45,946 nt of DNA, taken from positions 1-45,946 of the IMG/VR virus record IMGVR_UViG_3300025921_000030; one strand, written 5' to 3'. The translations under genes and the position numbers were made by a program. The notes under the pieces are model-generated. The model ran no database searches and was not told the DNA's origin. It saw only the letters and a program-made list of their open reading frames with translations. The stretch is from a virus. Positions 24,194-29,935 of the stretch are shown here, piece by piece. Every line of letters starts with the position of its first letter. Position 1 is the first letter of the stretch.

Positions 24194-24248
24194 AGACATG
24201 GCCGCGAGACACTACCCGCGAGCCGTCCTGAGGTTGACAACCATGTCT
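24194..24248 (-). ncRNA. Compact closed-stem RNA element
   Basis: AGACATGG (24194-24201) pairs perfectly with CCATGTCT (24241-24248). The inside has a GGTTG/CAACC hairpin and a CGCG pair. It lies just 5' of tRNA-Val and may be a processed spacer RNA or a distinct small RNA. Confidence 0.5.
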
Positions 24249-24261
24249 AAAGGAAGAAAGT

Positions 24262-24364
24262 GTCTGATAGAGAGCGAGCATCAATAGCCCCTCTCAGGTA
24301 GTCATCACAATCTTCAAAGGAGCACGAAAGGGATTCCCCACCTCGGCGTTATGCCGTATCAGAC
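24262..24364 (-). ncRNA. Closed-stem structured RNA, about 103 nt
   Basis: GTCTGATA (24262-24269) pairs with TATCAGAC (24357-24364). Inside, on the minus strand, are the hairpin CGGCATAACGCCG, a GGGGAATCCC segment and a GAGAGGGGC/GCTCGCTCTC arm. It begins right after the stop of the receiver-like gene. No ORF. Confidence 0.55.
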
Positions 24365-24365
24365 C

Positions 24366-24680
24366 CTATTTATTATGCTGATCCCAGAAGCGTTCGCAAG
24401 AGTGCATCGCTGCGGCGAGATTGGCACGTCCGACAGGGTTGGCGGAATGGATGTGCCAAGCGATACGGTCGCCAGCGCCGACGAAGGCGCACGCCTCGAT
24501 GTGCTTGGCAACGGGCATGGCGGTGTCGTCACCACCCAGGTCATGATCGAAGGAAATTACACGGATGTTATACTCAGGTGAAGACAATATCGCTATCGCA
24601 TCACCTGAGCATTTCGCCCAGAGCCAGCCATCGGGGGCGGGCCTCAAGTCATCAATCCAGAGCGAGTCGTAGAGTTTCAT
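24366..24680 (-). CDS. Cyclic-phosphate-processing receiver-like (cREC) protein
   Basis: 104 residues. LWIDDLRPAPDGWLWAK, the FDHDLGGDDT block and a terminal WHIHSANPVGRANLAAAM match the receiver-like domain predicted by comparative genomics to process cyclic phosphates at RNA ends. The DD and DHDLGGDD acidic sites and the HSxN block are intact. In T4-like phages RNA end repair counters tRNA-cleaving defences, so this enzyme would fit a tRNA-rich phage. Family assignment is from motifs; activity is inferred. Confidence 0.75.
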   Translation of the reverse strand: MKLYDSLWIDDLRPAPDGWLWAKCSGDAIAILSSPEYNIRVISFDHDLGGDDTAMPVAKHIEACAFVGAGDRIAWHIHSANPVGRANLAAAMHSCERFWDQHNK

Positions 24681-25159
24681 GCGGCCTTGGCGGCGGCTTT
24701 GTCGAGAGGATTATGCAGCCAATCGAGAGGAACGTCCATTTCTTGCTTCACAACGACGGCGGTAAACTCGCCTGTCACGTCATCAAATTGGGTGATATAC
24801 ATTAACATGTCTGGTCGGGCAGTGTAAGTTTTGGTGCCCTTCAAATTGCTAAGATCGCGCGCCGTGACGACGACAACTTTTACTAATCTGTTGCATTTCT
24901 CCACCGCATATTTCAGGTGCGCAATGCGCTTCTTGTTTTGCGGTAAGGCGTGCCAGTCCGCGCTCTCGGGAATGATGGGGACATTCGTATAGTAGATGCC
25001 AAGATCGTTGTTCAGGTGAAACTGGTGTGCCCAGCACGACAGAACAACGAGCCCGTCATCACTGATGTTCGACCATCCCCGTGCCATCTTGCGATAGTCG
25101 GGAAAAGTCGAACCCAACACCTTATGCGCCGCCACCAACGAGGATTGGTTCTGTCTCAT
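24677..25159 (-). CDS. Hypothetical protein
   Basis: 160 residues from ATG 25159 (AAGGATACAGATC site), overlapping the receiver-like gene by ATGA. Contains KVLGSTFPDYRKMARGWSN, LVVLSCWAHQFHLN, VVVVTARDLSNLKG and MLMYITQFDDVTGEF. Reads as a soluble alpha/beta protein. Family not recognised; coupling suggests a shared pathway with the receiver-like protein. Confidence 0.65.
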   Translation of the reverse strand: MRQNQSSLVAAHKVLGSTFPDYRKMARGWSNISDDGLVVLSCWAHQFHLNNDLGIYYTNVPIIPESADWHALPQNKKRIAHLKYAVEKCNRLVKVVVVTARDLSNLKGTKTYTARPDMLMYITQFDDVTGEFTAVVVKQEMDVPLDWLHNPLDKAAAKAA

Positions 25160-25379
25160 GATCTGTATCCTTTGTTTTGCTTTGGTTCTCCCCAAAGGAT
25201 ACAGTAAGATCGGCAACGGTGCCACAACTAAAGCAAACGCACAGTGGTTTACCGCGCTCGAATGCCAGTTGAGGGTAATCGCAGTTGCAGCCGAGCCCGC
25301 GAAGGGTTCTCACAGCGTTTTGTTCTTCGATTGTGAGCGCCTTGCCCCAGGCAAGGGGTATCGGTTTGTCGGATTTCAT
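25122..25379 (-). CDS. Small zinc-ribbon-like protein
   Basis: 85 residues from ATG 25379 (alternative 25400), overlapping the next gene by 38 bases. Two Cys clusters: GLGCNCDYPQL and LCVCFSCGTVADL, consistent with a zinc ribbon. Nucleic-acid or protein contact is plausible. Unknown. Confidence 0.6.
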   Translation of the reverse strand: MKSDKPIPLAWGKALTIEEQNAVRTLRGLGCNCDYPQLAFERGKPLCVCFSCGTVADLTVSFGENQSKTKDTDHETEPILVGGGA

Positions 25380-25470
25380 GGGATGGCCCTTTGTCATCAA
25401 GAACTGATAACGTGAGCTTTAGCAGAGTTTCGAGCGTAAAGGTAGTGTTCATAAACCCCTCGAAGATTTT

Positions 25471-25553
25471 TGGAGCGCTTGACAGGATTCGAACCCGTAT
25501 CTTCCTTCCAATTACCTTTGTCCTGATTCGTATTCAGGAGGGTTACAAGCGCT
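25471..25553 (-). tRNA. tRNA-Arg(ACG)-like RNA lacking a D-arm
   Basis: Acceptor AGCGCTTG/CAAGCGCT is an 8-bp perfect stem, CCA is encoded, and the T-arm ACGGG-TTCGAAT-CCTGT and anticodon arm TCCTGA-ATACGAA-TCAGGA are good. However, only about six bases lie where the D-arm should be, and the variable region is about 21 bases. Either a degenerate tRNA-Arg or a tRNA mimic. Confidence 0.55.
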
Positions 25554-25758
25554 AACTTCTGGCACAGGCTTTCATATTTCGAAATGCTCTCGCATATTTC
25601 ATGGCCGCCTTCATTGCTTGCTGGCGACGAAAGTCCGCAATGTTCGAATCACGTTCTGCAACACGTCGTAACACATTGTTACGCCACCAGTCAAATCGGG
25701 CGGCGGGTGCAACAACAGACAGACGGGTTTCGTCGTCGTAAAACGGTGTATCCAACAT
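25552..25758 (-). CDS. Small basic hypothetical protein
   Basis: 68 residues, Arg-rich and helical (FDWWRNNVLRRVAERDSNIA, FRRQQAMKAAMKYARAFRN). Its stop touches the tRNA-Arg-like gene. No good ribosome binding site. Unknown. Confidence 0.5.
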   Translation of the reverse strand: MLDTPFYDDETRLSVVAPAARFDWWRNNVLRRVAERDSNIADFRRQQAMKAAMKYARAFRNMKACARS

Positions 25759-25872
25759 TAAAATAAAAATCCCCGTTTAATTCCACGAATTATAGCCTAA
25801 CTTTTGCCGAATTACAAGGGGAAAGTGAATGAGAGGTCAGAGGGAAAACCTACTGACCTCCCGCAGTTCCTT

Positions 25873-26088
25873 TTAATTCAACGAACGTCTATCGAAGCTT
25901 GTCGAAATCGCATGACCCGCTTCGGCATTGTTCAAAACATTGACTTGGTAGCCTGCCTTTAGTTCTCTCGCAATGAGTTCTAAGGCTCGCGAGAGGGGGC
26001 GGACGTATCTTGCAAGGTGCTCTGTCCCCTCATTTCCTCCCCATACATCAACCGCAATAAAATCTTCTTCGATAATTGCAGAAGCCAT
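25873..26088 (-). CDS. Hypothetical protein
   Basis: 71 residues from ATG 26088, spaced correctly from a GGGGGG element. IIEEDFIAVDVWGGNEGTEH, RALELIARELKAGYQVNVLN. Looks like a small alpha/beta domain. Followed by a GAGGTCA/TGACCTC hairpin near 25833-25858. Confidence 0.55.
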   Translation of the reverse strand: MASAIIEEDFIAVDVWGGNEGTEHLARYVRPLSRALELIARELKAGYQVNVLNNAEAGHAISTSFDRRSLN

Positions 26089-26103
26089 AGGCATCCCCCC
26101 GAA

Positions 26104-26179
26104 TGGTGCCAATTGAAGGATTCGAACCCTCGGCCACTCGATTACTGGTCGAGTGCTCTACCATCTGAGCTAAATTGGC
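26104..26179 (-). tRNA. tRNA-Thr(AGT), C33 variant
   Basis: Acceptor GCCAATT/AATTGGC, D-arm GCTCAGATGGTAGAGC, anticodon stem CTCGA/TCGAG, loop CCAGTAA, CCA encoded. Position 33 is C instead of the near-universal T. Confidence 0.85.
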
Positions 26180-26357
26180 TTGAAGTGTCTAGGTGTTGTA
26201 ATAGTGCCGTCAGTGCATCGAACTGACCCTTCAAGTAGAAGGGGTCCTTATCATCAAACGGAACATCCGTCTTCCCATAGTAGCTAATTAGTGTTTGGCT
26301 ACAATGGTCTAAGGATGCCTTAATATATCCATAAACGGCGAGATGGTCAAGTGACAT
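26142..26357 (-). CDS. Hypothetical protein ending inside tRNA-Thr
   Basis: 71 residues with a GGGGGTG site. SLDHLAVYGYIKASLDHCSQ, FYLKGQFDALTALLQHL. The last 12 codons overlap the tRNA-Thr(AGT) gene, so tRNA processing would truncate this message. Unknown. Confidence 0.55.
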   Translation of the reverse strand: MSLDHLAVYGYIKASLDHCSQTLISYYGKTDVPFDDKDPFYLKGQFDALTALLQHLDTSSQFSSDGRALDQ

Positions 26358-26404
26358 AAATGCACCCCCGTCACATAACAGAATATTTCCTCAGGTATTT
26401 ATGG

Positions 26405-26446
26405 AACAAAAATGAGAGGGGGCATTTCCGCCACACCTCTCACTTT
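26405..26446 (-). terminator. Intrinsic terminator of the 26925 gene
   Basis: On the minus strand TGAGAGG...CCTCTCA followed by TTTTTG. Confidence 0.65.
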
Positions 26447-26469
26447 CGGTAGGTTAACACTAAATCGCT

Positions 26470-26925
26470 TTAGGCGTTCGACTGTTCGGCAGAATGAGTC
26501 ACTTGCGGGACTCCATTAACATTTGTCGAAGGTTTCCGATTTACCTTGTGCGTCTTAGCTTTCTTGGCCGAAGTGCCATCTGCGGCTTCCTCGCGGCGAC
26601 GTTCCCGCCAGCGCTTCGTCATAGCTTTCGAAATTCTCTCACGAGCTTCCTCTGACATGACTCGCTTCGGTGCCGTGGCTTTGACAGCGGTTGATGTAGA
26701 AACCGCCCGCTTGGTGTAACTACGTTTGATAGGAACACCGTCGAGTGCATCGAGACCCTGGCGCATAAACTTGTTGCGCAGGATTGAGAGTGCCTGTTGA
26801 CCATTCGGGCGGCCTTCCAGAACTTTGGTGATCGTCTGAAGGGCAGCAGCCGCGAGGGCTTGCGGCGCGGCGTTCGGCTTCGACGCAACGTTAATCAGTC
26901 TGGTTAGTGCAACTGATGTTTTCAT
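26470..26925 (-). CDS. Basic protein with a NUMOD3-like DNA-binding segment
   Basis: 151 residues, Ala- and Lys/Arg-rich. VMSEEARERISKAMTKRWRE resembles the NUMOD3 helix found in homing endonucleases and other phage DNA-binding proteins. The N-terminal half (ALAAAALQTITKVLEG, GQQALSILRNKFM) is helical. Likely DNA binding; no nuclease domain. Confidence 0.6.
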   Translation of the reverse strand: MKTSVALTRLINVASKPNAAPQALAAAALQTITKVLEGRPNGQQALSILRNKFMRQGLDALDGVPIKRSYTKRAVSTSTAVKATAPKRVMSEEARERISKAMTKRWRERRREEAADGTSAKKAKTHKVNRKPSTNVNGVPQVTHSAEQSNA

Positions 26926-27058
26926 TCCAATTTGCTCCTTTGAAGTTTGATTTTGAAAAAAGGCATCAAAAATCCCTTCTCTCGCCCTGATATATGGTCC
27001 GAAAGTTGAAAAAAATCAATGTTTTTTTTTCAAAACTATTTCATGGACTTAGATAGAG

Positions 27059-27448
27059 TCACCTACTACCAGCCGCATACGCGACGACGGTTTCATGCTC
27101 TAACGGAATACTAATTTTGCCTTCCAGAACTTGCCTGTAGAAGATTGAAATCTCATGCGCGGAAGTCTGGCGCGCCAAGTAATGTTCGGTGGCTGTGAAC
27201 TGCGGGATTAGATGGTCAGGTATTTTACGGCGCGTAAGAGCACGACATTGCTCAACATTCGGTATCGGCACGGTCGTCGCGCGGGCGTGGAGAATGAGGG
27301 CGGTGATGAGTGGAAAATCTCTTAGGTAGCGCATTGTGGCAAACCCCGATGGCGTTCGAAAAATTGGCCAGAAAGGTATAGGATAATTACGCCACTGATA
27401 AACCCCAAAAATGTAGTTAACAAGAAATTCAGTGTAGGGACGATGCAC
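27059..27448 (-). CDS. Hypothetical protein
   Basis: 129 residues with a GTG start at 27448 (an internal ATG about 40 codons in is an alternative). Aromatic N-terminus (TEFLVNYIFGVYQWRNYPIP), basic C-terminus. Unrecognised. Confidence 0.5.
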   Translation of the reverse strand: MHRPYTEFLVNYIFGVYQWRNYPIPFWPIFRTPSGFATMRYLRDFPLITALILHARATTVPIPNVEQCRALTRRKIPDHLIPQFTATEHYLARQTSAHEISIFYRQVLEGKISIPLEHETVVAYAAGSR

Positions 27449-27474
27449 CTCGGTTACAGATATGTTTTGACAAG

Positions 27475-27501
27475 AAAAAAGGCGGGAAGTTATCCCGCCT
27501 T
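27475..27501. terminator. Bidirectional-looking terminator
   Basis: GGCGGG (27481-27486) pairs with CCCGCC (27494-27499); the minus strand continues into TTTTTT. Ends transcription of the 28112-27513 gene. Confidence 0.75.
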
Positions 27502-27512
27502 CTGATCATTGT

Positions 27513-28112
27513 TTAGGCAAATGCCACTGCCCAGAATGAGTGTAAGTTGTGTCGCAAATTCCGCTGGACTACTTTGGCTTTTTTTGCCGTCCGATCTTTC
27601 AGAATGATGATCTTATCCTGAACCGTTTGCGAGGCACGGCGAGCCGCAACGGCTTCCTTGAGTGGTGGTGGAACGTCTTTGGCCGCCATAGGCATTGGCG
27701 GGGAAGGATTGGAGAAGTCGGTGCCAGCGGGCATCGTGCCGCTTACCATACCCTGGAAAATTTGTGGCAGACTGTCGTCGTCAGTGATCGGCTGGTTGGC
27801 CATGGCCTGATTATACCGATCAATGCGCGCCACCTCATGCATCAGGAGCGCGCACGCCTGAATTAGGTCGTCGCGATAGGAACTCGGTTTGAAAACGTGG
27901 TCGGCAAATGGGAACAGCCGATGATTGATTGTCGTGTTAGGGCCGAGTGGAATTTGGATTTCTTTCGCACCAAGAGCATACGCGGCGGCGGCACGGGCCA
28001 ATTCGCCATCCGTATTTTTATCAGCCTGTTCGCTGTGCAGCCCCTGACCTTTGAGGATCAGTGATTGCACCATTACATCAACGCCAATTTTTTCGATGAT
28101 ATTATCGATCAT
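27513..28112 (-). CDS. Conserved phage hypothetical protein
   Basis: 199 residues. The N-terminal 100 residues hold a DGELARAAAAYALGAKEIQI segment followed by LFPFADHVFKPSSYRDDLIQ and ACALLMHEVARIDRYN, a block I recognise from many phages and prophages (WPFADHxFKPxxxRxDLxKAxALxxAEIxR). Function unknown. The C-terminal part is basic and less conserved-looking. Confidence 0.7.
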   Translation of the reverse strand: MIDNIIEKIGVDVMVQSLILKGQGLHSEQADKNTDGELARAAAAYALGAKEIQIPLGPNTTINHRLFPFADHVFKPSSYRDDLIQACALLMHEVARIDRYNQAMANQPITDDDSLPQIFQGMVSGTMPAGTDFSNPSPPMPMAAKDVPPPLKEAVAARRASQTVQDKIIILKDRTAKKAKVVQRNLRHNLHSFWAVAFA

Positions 28113-28173
28113 TTCCCTACTCTCCCGTATGTTTAAGCGACGTATGAAATGAATGCGAATTGTGTTGGGATAA

Positions 28174-28257
28174 TGGAGCTACCTGAGGGATTCGAACCCC
28201 CGATGTTTGTATACTTGATTACAAATCAAGTGCCGTCGTCCGCTTGGCTAAGGTAGC
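28174..28257 (-). tRNA. tRNA-Thr(TGT) with class-II-like body
   Basis: Acceptor GCTACCT/AGGTAGC, CCA encoded, anticodon loop TTTGTAA. The D-arm has an 11-base loop and the variable region is about 11 bases, more like Ser/Leu tRNAs than Thr. Confidence 0.85.
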
Positions 28258-28281
28258 AATTCTGAATGAATATTTAGATGT

Positions 28282-28389
28282 TAGGAGTCGGGACCATCGC
28301 AGCGCCTTACGGCAGCGACCTGAAGCGCGCGAACCAGGAAGGTGAGAAGGCGAGCGCCCACCTGTGATCCCTTTATGCCCCGACTCCTA
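28282..28389 (-). ncRNA. Closed-stem structured RNA, about 108 nt, upstream of tRNA-Thr
   Basis: TAGGAGTCGGG (28282-28292) pairs with CCCGACTCCTA (28379-28389), 11 bp. On the minus strand the interior has AGGTG...CACCT enclosing GGCG/CGCC, and a GCC-GTAA-GGC hairpin with a GNRA tetraloop extended by TCGC/GCGA. The GNRA loop favours the minus strand. Confidence 0.55.
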
Positions 28390-28506
28390 TTGCATGGCCA
28401 TTGTTGCTGCATAGACAAAAAAAGCGCCTATCCAAATACCAACGGCTATTGCGAAAACCAAACAAGCACGATAGCCTTCCCTTGAAAAATGAGGGGGACG
28501 ACGCAC
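28387..28506 (-). CDS. Tiny membrane protein (GTG start)
   Basis: 39 residues starting GTG at 28506 behind GGAGGGGG. Basic head (RRPPHFSREGYR) then one membrane span (ACLVFAIAVGIWIGAFFVYA). The stop falls in the closing stem of the RNA at 28282. Confidence 0.5.
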   Translation of the reverse strand: MRRPPHFSREGYRACLVFAIAVGIWIGAFFVYAATMAMQ

Positions 28507-28591
28507 AACCGTAAATCCCCCTCCAGTTTCCCAAGTAATTTTGGGTGCATAGCGTGTCGGAGGCCAAAATTACTCAGTCTAGGAAAACCAA

Positions 28592-28646
28592 AAGACAAGC
28601 GCGACGAAGCGGCGAATGATTCCACCAGGATTGTCGCGCTTGTCTT
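28592..28646. repeat. 14-bp inverted repeat between divergent genes
   Basis: AAGACAAGCGCGAC (28592-28605) and GTCGCGCTTGTCTT (28633-28646) are perfectly complementary around a 27-base loop. On the minus strand it is followed by TTTTGGTTTT, so it may terminate minus-strand transcripts; on the plus strand it sits 42 bases upstream of an ATG and could be a leader structure. Confidence 0.6.
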
Positions 28647-28687
28647 CCCCCCGTGGTAACTGTCGAAAACTGAAATGAGGTTAAACG

Positions 28688-29071
28688 ATGCCAAACGATA
28701 TGGCGAGCGAAAAGGTTCCGCAAGAAGTAAAATTTGATTTCAATGATGCCGACCCTGGACTGGTGCAGGAATGTCGCAAAATGATCAATTATGGGAACAA
28801 GCGGGCGCATGAAGTCTATGGCTACGACACCCAAAAATGGCGGCAGTTGGAAAGAGAATGTGTAACCAACGCCGATTACTTACGGCTGATTACTAACATT
28901 GTGCGTAAAGCTCCAAACGCGACGTTCTACAGATTCAAATCGTGGCGATTGTTGGAATTCACGCCTCAAGCTTGCGTGATTAAATTTGGTGAACGACTTT
29001 TCGATCCATTGACCATTAGCTATGCCGAAGTCCACATGCCGTTGTCGGTGATTCGTAAAATTCGTGGTTGA
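28688..29071 (+). CDS. Hypothetical protein
   Basis: 127 residues with a GAGG site. DFNDADPGLVQECRKMINYG, YGYDTQKWRQLERECVTNAD and FYRFKSWRLLEFTPQACVI. Mixed helix/strand soluble protein; family unknown. One of only two protein genes on the plus strand in this stretch. Confidence 0.65.
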   Translation: MPNDMASEKVPQEVKFDFNDADPGLVQECRKMINYGNKRAHEVYGYDTQKWRQLERECVTNADYLRLITNIVRKAPNATFYRFKSWRLLEFTPQACVIKFGERLFDPLTISYAEVHMPLSVIRKIRG

Positions 29072-29158
29072 CATATTGTCGCAAGGAACATATGATTTGG
29101 GTTGCACGCGTGATTATTTCGGACATGGTTGTGCGTGCTCTCTTGTTACTCCGACTGA

Positions 29159-29199
29159 AAATGGCTGTATCCTTGTGAGATGGGGTGCAGCCATTTTTC
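29159..29199 (+). terminator. Terminator of the 28688 gene
   Basis: AAATGGCTG (29159-29167) pairs with CAGCCATTT (29188-29196), followed by T-rich sequence. Confidence 0.75.
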
Positions 29200-29204
29200 T
29201 TTGG

Positions 29205-29233
29205 TTGACAAGATGTTGGCGATAAGTTATATT
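29205..29233 (+). promoter_or_regulatory. Promoter of a short RNA
   Basis: TTGACA (29205-29210), 17 bp, TATATT (29228-29233). Followed about 75 bases later by a strong terminator with no ORF between. Confidence 0.75.
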
Positions 29234-29239
29234 TCAAAT

Positions 29240-29313
29240 GCGTAATTACTTTACGCATGTGTCTGTGAACTTAAAACAGGATAGGTCTTCACGCAGCCTA
29301 TCCTGTCTTTTTT
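29240..29313 (+). ncRNA. Candidate small RNA 1 (about 74 nt)
   Basis: Bounded by its own promoter and by ACAGGATAGG (29276-29285) / CCTATCCTGT (29297-29306) plus a T-run. The 5' part forms an ATGCGTA/TACGCAT hairpin. No start codon with ribosome binding site. Reads as a two-hairpin small RNA. Confidence 0.6.
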
Positions 29314-29446
29314 CTCTTGACAGCATTCAGATCGCTGTGCGATGGTCTCCTTCGGTTGGGGGGATCGCGTTCTTATGCAGCGTCCGTTTTCCCCTCAATC
29401 ATGAAGCGCACTATCCACGTCCCCCCGTGGAGTATGAGCGCTCTGC

Positions 29447-29488
29447 GCCCCACGGAAGGACCCCCCGTCTTCCGTGGGGCATTTTCTT
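29447..29488 (+). terminator. Terminator/attenuator before the 29504 gene
   Basis: GCCCCACGGAAG (29447-29458) pairs with CTTCCGTGGGGC (29469-29480), followed by ATTTTCTTTT. It lies immediately before the ribosome binding site of the membrane gene, so readthrough would control it. A TTGACA at 29317 may start this RNA, but its -10 is poor. Confidence 0.7.
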
Positions 29489-29503
29489 TTAGGGAGGTTC
29501 CGA

Positions 29504-29722
29504 ATGTTCGCATTGTTCCTAATCTGGGTGGCCATCGCGGGCGGGCTGACCGTCGCGTTACAACATACCGAATTTGGGGAAGATAAATCATTAAAGCAGA
29601 TTCTGACGGCTGCGATTGCGTGGCCCTTATGGTTGCTTTTGTTTATTATCATTGCAACCCTGATAGGAATTGTGAATCTGATCACGCCTGTTTTGGCGCG
29701 TTGCGGAGTGTTTGACCGTTGA
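29504..29722 (+). CDS. Two-span small membrane protein
   Basis: 72 residues from ATG 29504 with GGGAGG. Hydrophobic segments FALFLIWVAIAGGLTVAL and IAWPLWLLLFIIIATLIGIV separated by a charged loop. Its production may be attenuated by the terminator just upstream. Unknown. Confidence 0.65.
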   Translation: MFALFLIWVAIAGGLTVALQHTEFGEDKSLKQILTAAIAWPLWLLLFIIIATLIGIVNLITPVLARCGVFDR

Positions 29723-29747
29723 CCTGATTTATGAGTTGAGTTAATAG
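29719..29747 (+). promoter_or_regulatory. Promoter of small RNA 2
   Basis: TTGACC (29719-29724), 17 bp, TAATAG (29742-29747), overlapping the stop of the membrane gene. Confidence 0.6.
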
Positions 29748-29753
29748 ACGGAT

Positions 29754-29857
29754 TCGCACGCCGTCCGTTGGTTCACAGGATGATGCGTGTTAGTTGCTGT
29801 GTATCGTTGATTAGTCGAGGATAGGGGTGGTCCACAGTTCCACCCCTATCCTTTTTT
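29754..29857 (+). ncRNA. Candidate small RNA 2 (about 104 nt)
   Basis: From the promoter at 29719 to the strong terminator GGATAGGGGTGG/CCACCCCTATCC (29819-29851) with a T-run. The 5' part forms a GACGG/CCGTC hairpin. No ORF. It ends 15 bases from the opposing terminator of the Ro-like gene. Confidence 0.55.
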
Positions 29858-29871
29858 ATTATCGAACAAAT

Positions 29872-29908
29872 AAAAAAGGATAGACCGACTTGTGATCGGT
29901 CTATCCTT
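29872..29908 (-). terminator. Terminator of the Ro-like operon
   Basis: On the minus strand AAGGATAGACCGA pairs with TCGGTCTATCCTT and is followed by TTTT. Directly downstream of the Ro-like stop. Confidence 0.85.
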
Positions 29909-29935
29909 CAAACTACCTAAAAGATCGCATAACCT

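Noticed and set aside
25249-25452. Minus-strand frame starting with a plausible N-terminus (TTFTLETLLKLTLSVL)
   Set aside because: Most of it overlaps the zinc-ribbon-like gene in another frame, and the second half reads as non-protein.
29317-29345. Third strong promoter (TTGACA at 29317)
   Set aside because: No acceptable -10 at 16-18 bp; mentioned only as a possible weak start.
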